From NCBI GenBank assembly GCA_964624905.1, contig CAZUYK010000004.1:1-64000 (forward strand): DNA of 64,000 nucleotides, read 5' to 3'. Origin of the DNA: CAZRVH01 sp964624905. GTDB lineage: Bacteria > Patescibacteriota > Gracilibacteria > Peribacterales > Peribacteraceae. A program made the position numbers and the translations under genes. Below the pieces are notes generated by a model. That model did not search any database. It was not told where the DNA came from and saw only the letters and a list, made by a program, of their open reading frames with translations. Positions 25,855 to 35,300 of this stretch are shown one piece after another (the stretch's first letter is position 1; each line of letters begins with the position of its first letter).

Positions 25855-26598
25855 ATGCACTCAAAGTTCCTCCGAGTTGTTCCGTTCCTGGTTCTAATCT
25901 CCGCGTGCACGGCTCCTGCATTGGATACCGGCGCCACGACATCATCGTCATCCTCCTCGCAAGGCTCGTCCTTTTCGGCGGATTCCTCGAGTGCAAGCTC
26001 CGACTTTTTTGACAGGACGACACACTCCGGCATCTACAAAAATACCGAATTCGGTTTTTCCCTTACCTATCCGACACACTTCGAACCCATCCGGGTGGAC
26101 GAACGGGTCTTCCCGAAAAAATACGGAGCCTACATCGCGGATGGAGAACTAAAATACAAAGGAGAAATTATGCCGCTCCTGAACCTGAAAGCATCCGATA
26201 GGGACATCGATGCTGACTTCAATATGCACATCCATGCTTTCCCGTTGAAAGACTATACAAAGATGGACATTTATGCGGATGAATACGCATACGATCCGGA
26301 CAAGGACACGTGGTTCGGGCTCATGCAGCAGGAACCTTTCGCTCCTGAGAGCATGTTAATCGGAGGAAAAAAAGCGTATTTGTTCGGCTTCGGCGATGCA
26401 GGCTGGAGCAGCATGACATATGTGATTCCCCTACCTGAGAAATCGGTAGTATTGGAAATTATGCTGGGCGGATGCATGGGCTGTCTTCGCGATCACCCAT
26501 GGGATGGCCTCTCCGAAGACGTGCAAGCATACGAAGCGAACGTGGCTCATATGAGAAAAGAAACCGACGAAATACTTGCCAGTATTCGCTTTGAATAA
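25855..26598 (+). CDS. Lipoprotein with serine-rich linker
   Basis: A 247-residue protein with signal MHSKFLRVVPFLVLISAC (lipobox LISAC), then a Ser-rich spacer of about 40 residues and a globular domain beginning GIYKNTEFGFSLTYPTHFEPI. The FGFSLTYP start is shared with the PsbP-like lipoprotein at 56330, and both probably have the same fold. A CMGC pair lies near the C-terminus. It follows the small lipoprotein by 26 bases and is probably cotranscribed. No specific role can be given. Confidence 0.8.
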   Translation: MHSKFLRVVPFLVLISACTAPALDTGATTSSSSSSQGSSFSADSSSASSDFFDRTTHSGIYKNTEFGFSLTYPTHFEPIRVDERVFPKKYGAYIADGELKYKGEIMPLLNLKASDRDIDADFNMHIHAFPLKDYTKMDIYADEYAYDPDKDTWFGLMQQEPFAPESMLIGGKKAYLFGFGDAGWSSMTYVIPLPEKSVVLEIMLGGCMGCLRDHPWDGLSEDVQAYEANVAHMRKETDEILASIRFE

Positions 26599-26608
26599 GG
26601 TTTATCAA

Positions 26609-26694
26609 TGGTGCCATGGGAGGGACTTGAACCCTCAATCCCGTAAGGGAAAGCGATTTTGAGTCGCTCGCGTATACCATTCCGCCACCATGGC
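26609..26694 (-). tRNA. tRNA-Leu (CAA)
   Basis: An 86-nt class II tRNA. Acceptor GCCATGG/CCATGGC, anticodon stem AGCGA/TCGCT around CTCAAAA (anticodon CAA), a long variable arm (CCCTTACGGG), T arm GGGTTCAAGTCCC and encoded CCA. Confidence 0.95.
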
Positions 26695-26759
26695 ACGGCG
26701 AGATAGTAGCGTTTACGGCCTGGGACTCAAAGGCGGAACAGGGTATGATGGCCGTACCC

Positions 26760-28073
26760 ATGAAACAACACGACCGCTTCATCTTCGAATCTTTCGGCTT
26801 TGACGAGGAGACACGCCAAATCAGCCTCAGTTACAGCCTCGACGGGGAAATCCCCTTTACCGAGACCATCACCCTGCCCAAGGGCGTCATTTCCGAAGAC
26901 GTGGACGCCGAGGCGTTCGAACGCGCGCTCTTCAACCTGCACCTCATCGGCGGCATCAGCTACTTCAAGACATGCCTGCCAAAGACCATCGAGATCCACT
27001 CCGGAGACCTCACCAAGGAACAGGCCGCGTTCTGGACGAAGGTGTATGAGGACGGGCTCGGCGAATTTTTCTATCGTAACGAGTTGGACCCCAACGACCG
27101 CATCCACTTCCCTGTCTCCACTGAGGAAGTACCTGCGATCGAGCGGTCGCCCGATGCCGTGACGCGCAAGCCGCTCGTGCCGATTGGAGGGGGAAAGGAT
27201 TCCATCGTCACCATCGAACTCTTGAAAGACGCGGGTTACAGCCAGACACTCCTGCGCGTCGGCGAACACCCGATCATCAACGAGATGGCAGACGCTGCGG
27301 ATATCCATCTGCTCAACGTAAAGCGCGCGCTCTCGCCGGAACTGTTCCGCCTGAATGAAGAAGGAGCGCTCAACGGCCATGTGCCCATCAGCGCCTACAT
27401 TTCCTTCCTGGCCGTCGCAATCGCCGTCCTGGGCGGTTACTCGGACGTCATCTTCAGCAACGAACGCAGCGCCAACGAAGGGAATGTGGAGTACAAGGGA
27501 AAGACGATCAACCACCAGTGGAGCAAGAGTTTGGAATTCGAACGCATGCTGCAGGAATACCTCGCGAACTACGTGACGAAGGACGTCGGCTACTTCAGCC
27601 TCCTCAGGCGGTACAGCGAACTGAAGATCGTCGAGCTGTTTACCGAATATCCCAAGTACCTGGAGCTCTTCACCAGCTGCAACCGCAACTGGCACCTGGT
27701 GGCTAAGAAGGAAATGCCAACGCTGTGGTGCGGCGAGTGCCCCAAGTGCGCCTTCGCGTTCGTGATGCTGGCGGCGTACCTGCCGAAAGAACAACTCGTT
27801 CCCCTCTTCGGCAAGAACCTGTTCGAAGATGAGAAGCTGATCCCGCTCTACAAGGAACTCCTGGGATTGGAAGGGTTCAAGCCATTCGAATGCGTCGGTA
27901 CGCCGGAGGAAGTGAAAGCCGCGTTCCTGCTCATCCAGAAGCGCGGGGATTTCGACGGCACGCCCGTCATGAAGCTCTTTACCGAGAAGAAAGCGCAGGC
28001 CATGCTGAACGAAGCGATGGAACCGTCCGACGACCACGCCATTCCCAAAAAATATCTCTCCCTCGTCCCATGA
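26760..28073 (+). CDS. murL: UDP-MurNAc-L-Ala-L-Glu epimerase (MurL-like)
   Basis: A 437-residue protein resembling MurL of Xanthomonas, which converts the L-Glu residue of UDP-MurNAc-L-Ala-L-Glu to D-Glu using ATP. Visible features are the PP-loop-like PIGGGKDSIVTIELLK near residue 145, FSNERSANEGN, HQWSKSLEFERMLQ and the late cysteine cluster LWCGECPKCAFAF. The overlap with a murD gene (ATGA) is the context expected for this pathway. An ATG 15 bases earlier is possible; TATGAT lies 10 bases before the chosen start. Activity is inferred from family and neighbour. Confidence 0.78.
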   Translation: MKQHDRFIFESFGFDEETRQISLSYSLDGEIPFTETITLPKGVISEDVDAEAFERALFNLHLIGGISYFKTCLPKTIEIHSGDLTKEQAAFWTKVYEDGLGEFFYRNELDPNDRIHFPVSTEEVPAIERSPDAVTRKPLVPIGGGKDSIVTIELLKDAGYSQTLLRVGEHPIINEMADAADIHLLNVKRALSPELFRLNEEGALNGHVPISAYISFLAVAIAVLGGYSDVIFSNERSANEGNVEYKGKTINHQWSKSLEFERMLQEYLANYVTKDVGYFSLLRRYSELKIVELFTEYPKYLELFTSCNRNWHLVAKKEMPTLWCGECPKCAFAFVMLAAYLPKEQLVPLFGKNLFEDEKLIPLYKELLGLEGFKPFECVGTPEEVKAAFLLIQKRGDFDGTPVMKLFTEKKAQAMLNEAMEPSDDHAIPKKYLSLVP

Positions 28074-29362
28074 ATATCCGCGATCTCGAAGGCGGCGCAC
28101 AGAGCATCTGTATCATTGGCTTCGGCAAGGAAGGCCAGGCGATGCTGAAGGCATTGGAGGAAATCGCATGGGACGGAGACATCACGCTAGCGGACAAGAA
28201 AAAGGACTTCACGCACCCCGATCACCCGGTCATCACGGGCGATGATTACTTGGAGCAAATCGATGCCGCGAACTTCGACCTTATCATCAAATCCCCGGGA
28301 ATTCCGCCGCATCCCCTGTTCGAGAAATGGGGCCATAAGCTGACCACGCCGACGCAGGTCTTCTTCGATTCCATCAAGGACACGGGCGCCATGGTGATCG
28401 GCATCACAGGATCGAAGGGCAAGAGCACGACATCCAGTTTGATCGCGGCGATCCTGAAGGAAGACGGACGCGACGCGCACTTGGTGGGCAACATCGGCGA
28501 GCCGAGCATCAGTCACATTGATGACGCGAAGAAAGGGACCATCTTCGTGCTGGAAATGAGCAGCTATCAGCTGATGGACCTGACGGTCAGCCCGCACATC
28601 GCGGTGGTCACGAGCTTCTTCCCGGAGCACCTGGATTACCACGGATCGATGGAAAACTACTTGGAAGCGAAGAAGCACATCGCGCGCTTCCAGACGCCCC
28701 AGGACACCGTGTTCTTCTGCACCAACCATTCGGGCTGCATCGAGATCGCGAAGGAGGGCGAGGGTCGCAAAGTCCCCTTCTCCGAGGCAGACTGCCCGGT
28801 GACGCGCGAGGAGATCAACCTCATCGGCAAACACAACCTCAGCAACATCGCGGGAGCCTACAAGGTGTGCGAATCGCTCGGCGTGCATCCCGATGTCGCG
28901 GTGAAAGCCATCAAGGCATTCAAAGGACTGAAACACCGCCTGCAGTTCGTGGGCAATAAAGATGGCATCGACTGGGTGGATGACGCCATCTCCACCACGC
29001 CCGAATCCGCCATCGCCGCATTGCATGCGCTTGCCGGCAAGGTGGACACGATCATCCTGGGAGGCCAGGACCGCGGCTTAGACTTCACGGAATTGGCGAA
29101 GGAAGTCGTCGCAAGCAGCGTCACGAACGCCATCCTGTTCCCGGATACCGGCGCTCGCATTCGAACATCGATCGAAACGGCGGACTCATCCGACAAAATC
29201 ACGATGCATGATGCAACCTCGATGGAAGAGGCCGTCGCCATCGCGAAGAAAGTGACGAAACCAGGTTCGACTTGCCTGCTCTCCACGGCGTCGCCGAGCT
29301 ACAACATGTTCAAGAACTTCGAGGATAAGGGCGACCAGTTCCAAAAGCAGATCGGCAACTAA
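28070..29362 (+). CDS. murD: MurD-family ligase (probable L-glutamate-adding MurD2)
   Basis: A 430-residue Mur ligase adding glutamate to UDP-MurNAc-L-Ala. Domain 1 starts SICIIGFGKEGQAML, the ATP loop is GITGSKGKSTTSS, the central motif is FFPEHLDYHGSMENY, and domain 3 carries LGGQDRGLDF and STASPSYNMF. Ordinary MurD uses D-Glu. Because its first codon overlaps the murL-like stop, it more likely adds L-Glu that MurL then epimerises, as in the Xanthomonas MurD2-MurL pathway. That specificity is inferred, not seen. Confidence 0.9.
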   Translation: MNIRDLEGGAQSICIIGFGKEGQAMLKALEEIAWDGDITLADKKKDFTHPDHPVITGDDYLEQIDAANFDLIIKSPGIPPHPLFEKWGHKLTTPTQVFFDSIKDTGAMVIGITGSKGKSTTSSLIAAILKEDGRDAHLVGNIGEPSISHIDDAKKGTIFVLEMSSYQLMDLTVSPHIAVVTSFFPEHLDYHGSMENYLEAKKHIARFQTPQDTVFFCTNHSGCIEIAKEGEGRKVPFSEADCPVTREEINLIGKHNLSNIAGAYKVCESLGVHPDVAVKAIKAFKGLKHRLQFVGNKDGIDWVDDAISTTPESAIAALHALAGKVDTIILGGQDRGLDFTELAKEVVASSVTNAILFPDTGARIRTSIETADSSDKITMHDATSMEEAVAIAKKVTKPGSTCLLSTASPSYNMFKNFEDKGDQFQKQIGN

Positions 29363-29793
29363 TGGGTTTCAAATTGGCGCATATCCACTTGCAGGCGCGT
29401 ATCGGAAACTATGTTTGATACTGTGGGATCGTTTTGCTTCACCAATTCACGTACTGCATTCGAGAGAAGATCACGGAGAGTATCCTCGATAAGCCTCATT
29501 TGCTGTTCGCACTCCGGCGACTGCGCTCGCAAATGTCGCGTCATAGTGAGAAGAGACTTCCATTCAGAATTACCAAGACGGCCTACCTTTTCAAAGCCGA
29601 TCTGATCCAATTTTTGAACATCAATGGAATACAACGAATAATAGATACCCGAAATTGCCTCAATCAGTTGTTCAGGTGTTTCAATGCGATGGAGCGCAAC
29701 CAAATGCTGCGCTGTGAATATTTTCACAGTCACCCCATCAAGCACATCGTTCCATCGTGCGATCTCCGATGCATCAATTCTATTAATAGGCAT
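29359..29793 (-). CDS. Hypothetical protein, 144 aa
   Basis: A soluble, helix-rich protein (SEIARWNDVLDG, EQLIEAISGIYYSLYSIDVQ, CEQQMRLIEDTLRDLLSNAV) with no recognised motif. The start MPINRIDASE follows TACCAT by 7 bases. Its stop overlaps the end of murD by 4 bases on the opposite strand. It is more AT-rich than the flanking genes, like the unknown gene at 2843. It lies upstream of nothing obvious on its strand. Confidence 0.6.
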   Translation of the reverse strand: MPINRIDASEIARWNDVLDGVTVKIFTAQHLVALHRIETPEQLIEAISGIYYSLYSIDVQKLDQIGFEKVGRLGNSEWKSLLTMTRHLRAQSPECEQQMRLIEDTLRDLLSNAVRELVKQNDPTVSNIVSDTRLQVDMRQFETH

Positions 29794-29828
29794 AGGACCA
29801 ATGGTAGACCGCCTTCATTCCTTGTCAA

Positions 29829-30341
29829 TTACTTGCTTCCGTCTCCAACTTTGACTTTCGCGGGGCGGATGACTTTGCCATTCAGCTCGTAGCCTTCTTC
29901 CAACACTTCGGTCACCTTTCCCTCTTCCCCCGGTCCGATCGTGAGGATTTCGTGGCGATCGGAATCGGCCATTTCACCCATCACCTGCATGCGCGCCAAG
30001 CCTGCATCGGCCATCTGACGCATGAGGTCTGCTTCGATGGCGGAGACACCCTTCACCCATTCGTTATTTTCGATCTCCTTGGGGATATGCAAAAATGCGC
30101 GTTGGAAGTTGTCGAGCGTCGGCAAGATACGCAGGATGAGACCTTCGGTGGCAAACTTGCGCAGATCCTGGCTGTCCTTCTCCATGCGGGCCTTCGCGTT
30201 CTGCAGGTCCGCCTGGGCACGCGCGGCAATATCCTTGAACTTGTTTAGCTCTGCCTGCATAACATCGAGATCCTGCATTGCAGCGGAATCTCCGGTTTTT
30301 GCCATATCATCGCCGGGGGTTTGGGTCTGATCGTCTGCCAT
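29829..30341 (-). CDS. grpE: Nucleotide exchange factor GrpE
   Basis: Releases ADP from DnaK in the Hsp70 cycle. The 170-residue protein has a disordered acidic N-terminus, a long coiled coil (LNKFKDIAARAQADLQNAKA), then the family segment ILPTLDNFQRAF and the C-terminal beta domain HEILTIGPGEEGKVTEVLEEGYELNGKVIRPAKV, all in order. Start MADDQTQTP at 30341 lies 4 bases after the stop of the exported His-rich protein, so they share a transcript. dnaK and dnaJ are not nearby. Confidence 0.92.
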   Translation of the reverse strand: MADDQTQTPGDDMAKTGDSAAMQDLDVMQAELNKFKDIAARAQADLQNAKARMEKDSQDLRKFATEGLILRILPTLDNFQRAFLHIPKEIENNEWVKGVSAIEADLMRQMADAGLARMQVMGEMADSDRHEILTIGPGEEGKVTEVLEEGYELNGKVIRPAKVKVGDGSK

Positions 30342-30345
30342 AGGA

Positions 30346-31044
30346 TTATTCGGGAAGGACGCAGGGAACTTCGGGATCGGCGATGCAACTCTCCGTCGGA
30401 GGCGTGCCCTTCCAGGGGCAAGTTTGGGAGTACCTGCATGCGTCATCGGTGATCGACTTGTACTGCTCGTCCGCCGCCGTATCGCTGGAGCCATAGCTCA
30501 GCAGGATCTTGTCCATGTCCTGGGGTACGTAGTGATGGTTCATGGCGACTTTCGTTCCGTTCACGATCATCGTCCAGCGGAACTTGCCGTCGTTGCAGAG
30601 CTTCTTCGTGCGGGCGAAGTCCTTCACCCAACCCTGGTCCAGCTGCGCAAAGAGGAAATCATCAAGCGTGAAACACGTATCTTCCATATCGAGTCCGAGC
30701 GACGCGAAGAATTCGCCGATCGTCAGGCCCGCCTTGTGGCGGTGCAACACGTGGCCGTTGCCGTCGTGGAGGTGGAGATACTCGCGTCCGGGCAGTGCCT
30801 CGACTTCCTCTTCGTGCGCGGATGCCGTGGGAACGAGTATATCCAAGACCGATGCCTGCGCGGGCGGCGCGGACATGTAACGAGCGTCGGAGAAATCCAA
30901 CTGCGTGCCGTTCACCCACACCGCGAAGTCCGCGTGCGTGTGGTTGGGATCGGGATTCTGGACGTACTGCCTGGGGGTCATGGCAGCCGCGCCCATGGCG
31001 ACGGCGGCGATGAGAACCGGCAAAAAGCGCATGGCGTTTTTCAT
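30346..31044 (-). CDS. Exported histidine-rich protein, unknown
   Basis: A 232-residue protein with an N-terminal signal or anchor (MRFLPVLIAAVAMGAAA). Histidine clusters stand out: NPNHTHADF-type near residue 36, HLHDGNGHVLHRH near residue 92 and MNHHYVP near residue 168; a few cysteines lie at the C-terminus. This pattern suggests metal binding outside the membrane, which is inference. TATGAT lies 6 bases before the ATG. It is the first gene of a unit with grpE, an unusual partnership. Confidence 0.75.
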   Translation of the reverse strand: MKNAMRFLPVLIAAVAMGAAAMTPRQYVQNPDPNHTHADFAVWVNGTQLDFSDARYMSAPPAQASVLDILVPTASAHEEEVEALPGREYLHLHDGNGHVLHRHKAGLTIGEFFASLGLDMEDTCFTLDDFLFAQLDQGWVKDFARTKKLCNDGKFRWTMIVNGTKVAMNHHYVPQDMDKILLSYGSSDTAADEQYKSITDDACRYSQTCPWKGTPPTESCIADPEVPCVLPE

Positions 31045-31134
31045 GCCCAGATCATATCACAAGGAACGCCCTGCCAAGCAAAAAACACGGAAAGAATGTG
31101 ACAGAAGCGAGCATCATCGGTAATGTTCACGGTC

Positions 31135-31485
31135 ATGAACAATCATAAATACGCCCACGGCCTGCTCACGACCGCGCTCGTCCTTGTCTTTCTCTACTTC
31201 GGCATCGACAAATTCCTGCATCCCACCATATGGCTCGGCTTCATGCCGCTGTGGATGGATAACCTTCTGGGGATCGGGGTACACACCTGGCTCGGCATCA
31301 TCGGCGCGATGGAAATCCTGTTCGGCCTATTCCTCCTGTTCCCCATCAAGAAAGTACGGCAAATCGGCTGCATCCTGATCGCCCTGCACCTGGTCGGCAT
31401 CGTGACGATCGTGGGATGGAACGATATCGGCGTACGCGATACGGGACTGCTTTTGGCGGCTTTGGCGTTGCTGTTTTTGGAGTAG
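31135..31485 (+). CDS. DoxX-like small membrane protein
   Basis: A 116-residue protein with four hydrophobic helices: LLTTALVLVFLYFGIDKF, LLGIGVHTWLGIIGAMEILFGLFLLF, IGCILIALHLVGIVTIV and a C-terminal one. The pattern FGIDKFLHPTIW near the N-terminus resembles DoxX/DoxD-type membrane proteins, whose role varies between quinone oxidoreduction and unknown. ATG 31135 is chosen over 31123 because TAATGT ends 8 bases before it. It diverges from the His-rich exported protein. Confidence 0.7.
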   Translation: MNNHKYAHGLLTTALVLVFLYFGIDKFLHPTIWLGFMPLWMDNLLGIGVHTWLGIIGAMEILFGLFLLFPIKKVRQIGCILIALHLVGIVTIVGWNDIGVRDTGLLLAALALLFLE

Positions 31486-31488
31486 AAA

Positions 31489-31564
31489 TGGTGTCACGGG
31501 CCGGGATTGAACCGGCGACCCCGGGCTTATGAGTCCCGTGCTCTACCAACTGAGCTACCGTGAC
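31489..31564 (-). tRNA. tRNA-Met (CAT)
   Basis: A 76-nt cloverleaf. Acceptor GTCACGG/CCGTGAC, D arm TAGCTCAGTTGG, loop CTCATAA (anticodon CAT), T arm GGTTCAATCC and encoded CCA. One A-G mismatch closes the anticodon stem. The paired first base argues against an initiator; an isoleucine tRNA with modified CAT anticodon cannot be excluded. Confidence 0.88.
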
Positions 31565-31672
31565 ATGTTGGTACGTGGTATTTAAATGATTTAAGGATCC
31601 GAGCGTAATTGTTTTCTGACGCCTCGCGCAAGCGCTCGGCAGTCAACTGAGCTACCGTGACATGTTGGTACG
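31547..31672. repeat. 29-bp direct repeat copying the 5' end of tRNA-Met
   Basis: The first 18 bases of the tRNA plus 11 upstream bases (31547-31575) recur perfectly at 31644-31672. The intervening 68 bases hold no gene. It is a partial tRNA duplication, too short to make a tRNA. The remaining gap to 31774 shows only the -10 box TATATT at 31759. Confidence 0.8.
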
Positions 31673-31774
31673 CGGAAGAGTAATCAACCTTCGTTGCCAG
31701 TACAAGGCCAAAAGGGGTAAGACTGGCGTAAAACGCTTTTATTGGTGCGGTTTGCCTGTATATTGTGCGACCCC

Positions 31775-32308
31775 ATGCGTTATCCCAAGCCAGAATCGGC
31801 TATCGAAACACTCAAGGACCTCGTCGCCCTCTACGACGAGCCTGCGGATAAACGCGATCCGGAAACCGGCTTCCTTATCCTGGCGGATGCCTTCCGCCTG
31901 TTACACCCGGAAGGAGGCTCTTCGATGCAGTCCACCTTTGAAACGATCCGGGGAGAGATAGACTCCATCATCGAAAAGCTGAAACCCATCATGGAAGCGG
32001 CGATCGGTCCGGCGATCGGCGGCGAAGTGCAAATAGCGTTACGGGAAATCGATGCGAAGATCGACGCGTGCAACAACCGCATACGGCTGACGGAAGAACT
32101 GTCCGACCCCTCGCAACTGTACGACGCATTGGTCGCCACTGGCTGGAGAACCAACATGAGCCGCGAGAAATGGGCAGCCGATGATATGGAGCACATGATG
32201 GTCGCTCACGCGGAGAAATGGGTCATCGGCCAACTGGAATACAAGCGACACAAGATCGAATCACTCTTCGAACGCTTCGTGACGAAAGAAGGACGACTGG
32301 GAGCCTGA
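31775..32308 (+). CDS. Hypothetical protein, 177 aa
   Basis: A soluble, helix-rich protein: a first part with RDPETGFLILADAFRLLHPEG, then long amphipathic helices (GEIDSIIEKLKPIMEAAIG, IALREIDAKIDACNNRI) suggesting a coiled-coil or helical bundle. No family is recognised. ATG 31775 follows TATATT by 10 bases; the frame is open for 11 more codons upstream, but that part reads through the promoter. It is convergent with the first giant gene. Confidence 0.7.
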   Translation: MRYPKPESAIETLKDLVALYDEPADKRDPETGFLILADAFRLLHPEGGSSMQSTFETIRGEIDSIIEKLKPIMEAAIGPAIGGEVQIALREIDAKIDACNNRIRLTEELSDPSQLYDALVATGWRTNMSREKWAADDMEHMMVAHAEKWVIGQLEYKRHKIESLFERFVTKEGRLGA

Positions 32309-32367
32309 GATTATTCGATCGGAAACCTGCAACCTGCCGAGTAATGCGGCGATTTCCGCCGCTCAAA

Positions 32368-35300
32368 TCATTTCTTTTTGTTCTTTACGTTCAGGATCTT
32401 CACGATCATGGTGGCGATTTCGCGGCGGGTCAGCGCGCGCTTCTCGGTGACCGAGGTCACGCCGAGTTCCACCGCCTTCTTCAAGGCATCGTTCGGCTTG
32501 GTACCGTATTTGATTCCGGCTGCATCGAGAAGGGTCTGGACGATCATCTTCTTCGAAGCGACGCCGTCTATATCCAACGAACGGTTGAAGGCACCCCAGT
32601 TCTTTTCTTCCGCAGTACGCACGTACTCCTCGGCCCACGTATTGAGAGCCGACACGTTCTTCAGGTCTCCCTTCTGCGCAGGTTCCACGTTGGCGATCTT
32701 AACCGCGATCTTGGCAATCTGCGCGTAGGTCAGGACATCGTTCGCCCCGAAGACCCCGATGGACGAACCAAACTTATTCTTATATCCGGACATGATTCCC
32801 TGGCTGATGACCGTTTCGATGTCAGTCACGCCTTCGTGCGAACTCTTCACGTCGCGCAGGACGATGGCCTTTCCTTCGGGTGTCTGAATGCGAACCGGCT
32901 GATTGGCGAACGCGCGGGAAGAAGAGCGCTGTTCTTCCGCTGCCGGACGCGTAACAGGAAGATCGGTTACTTCGTTGGACAGCACATTCACCCTGCGGCC
33001 GTCTTCGGTGGCAGTATTGCCGCCGCCTCCGCGACCGCCGCCGCCGCTCTGCGGCTCATCGGCGTCATCCTCGGAGTCTTCACTAGAGGAAGAAGAAATG
33101 CTGGAGCTGGACGATGAGGTAGCCGTACAGACATTCGGAGTGGCGGTGTTGCAACTGTAGCCGGTCTCGACCGTGCAGGATGCGGAACATCCGTCCCCTG
33201 CCGTGAGGTTTCCATCATCGCAAGCCTCGTCACCGGCCCTGTGGTTGTCGCCGCACGTGGTGGTGCATACGTTCGGGGAATCATTGTCGCAGGAATATCC
33301 TGTTTCAATGGCGCAGGACGCGGAGCATCCGTCCCCGGCATCATCATTACCGTCATCGCAAGCTTCTGCGCCCAATTCGACTCCGTCGCCGCAGATAGCC
33401 GCGCACGCGTTTGGAGCGGAATCGTCGCAGGAGAATCCGGATTCCACAACGCACGATGCGCTGCATCCGTCACCGGAAGAGGTGTCACCGTCATCGCACT
33501 GCTCATCGCCAGCTTCGATACCGTCTCCGCAGGTCGTTTCGCACGAGCTTGGTTGGGAAGTACAGCTGTAACCGCTCTCAACGGCGCAGGATGAGGAGCA
33601 TCCGTCACCCGACGACGTATCGCCGTCATCGCAGGATTCGCTGCCAGCAATGACTCCATCCCCGCAGGTCGTACCGCAGGGAGATCCGGGAGTATCGCAT
33701 GCGAATCCTTCATCAAGCGCGGAACACGTCGAGTTGCATCCGTCTCCGTCTGTCGTGTTTCCGTCGTCGCATGTTTCCGAAGCCTGCCGGACACCATCTC
33801 CGCAAACCTCGTTGCGACAGAGAGAGCTGCATCCGTCGTCGTTATCCGCATTGTTGTCATCGCATTCCTCATCGACGTTGTTTACGGCACCGTCTCCGCA
33901 GTATTCAAGGGCGCAGGTATTGGAACAGCCGTCACCATTGCTTGCATTGCCGTCGTCACATGATTCCACTCCGTCTTGCACGTTTCCATCGCCGCAGGAT
34001 GCCACGACGCAGCTGGTGAGACAGGCGTCCGTATCGATCAGGTTGCCGTCGTCGCAGGCTTCATCGGTATCGTTGACGATGCTATCGCCGCAATACTCGA
34101 CGACGCAGAGGCTGTCGCAACCGTCGCCACTATCAATATTTCCGTCGTCGCACTGTTCGCCAGCCGTCTGGACGCTGTTTCCGCAGACTTCCGCGCAAGG
34201 CGTACCCAAGGCACCGCATTCCCATCCATCGTCGACCATGCAGGAACTGCTGCATCCGTCGCCATCAGCGGCATTACCATCGTCGCAGTTCTCCGCTCCG
34301 GCAAGCAGGCTGTCTCCGCACACCACGCTGCAGGAATCCGGCAATGCCGGGACTTCTCCACACTGCCAACCGGTTTCCACGGCACAAATAGAGGAACATC
34401 CGTCGCCGTCGGTCACGTTATTGTCATCACACTCCTCACTTGCCTGGTTGCGACTTCCGTCGCCGCACGCTTGTACGGCGCAAGAGTTGTTACATGCATC
34501 GTCGTCGATGACATTGCCGTCATCGCAGGCTTCGCCGTTATTCACCAAGCCGTCGCCGCATACGGCCGCGATACAGGAATTGCTGCAGGCATCGTCATCG
34601 GTGGCATTGGCGTCATCGCACTCTTCCACACCCTCCTCCACGTTTCCGTCTCCGCAGGAAGCGGCCACGCAACTCGTAAGACAGGCATCGGTATCAATCA
34701 GATTACCATCATCGCATACTTCTGCATTGTTCGGGATACCGTCACCGCAGTAGTTGGTGACACAAGAATTGTTGCAGGCATCGTCGTCGGTGCCATTGGC
34801 ATCATCACACTGTTCGCCATTATTCACGACACCGTCCCCGCAAATATTACTGATGCAGGAGTTGTTGCAGGCGTCGTCATCGGTTGCGTTGGCATCGTCG
34901 CATTCCTCGCCATTGTTGGTGATGCCGTCTCCGCAAAAGTTGGTAATGCAGGAGTTGTTGCAGGCGTCGTCATCGGTTGCGTTGGCATCGTCGCATTGTT
35001 CTGTCCCGTTGTTGTTCGTTGCGCCATCGCCGCAGTATTCCACGACGCAAGAACTGTTGCAGCCGTCACCGTCAATTGCATTGCCGTCATCGCAGGCTTC
35101 GACTTCGAATTGAACATTTCCGTCCCCGCAGGAGGCATTCACACAACTCGTAAGACATGCGTCCGTATCGGAGAGGTTTCCGTCGTCGCACTCTTCGCCG
35201 TTATTGGCAATGCTGTCTCCGCAGTATTCCACGACACAGGCGTTGTTGCAGCCGTCGCCATCGGCGATATTGCCGTCATCGCAGGCTTCGCCGTTATTCA

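Noticed and set aside
26727..28100. A 457-codon minus-strand frame opposite the murL-like gene
   Set aside because: The plus frame has the family motifs and overlaps murD correctly; the minus frame has no recognisable sequence.
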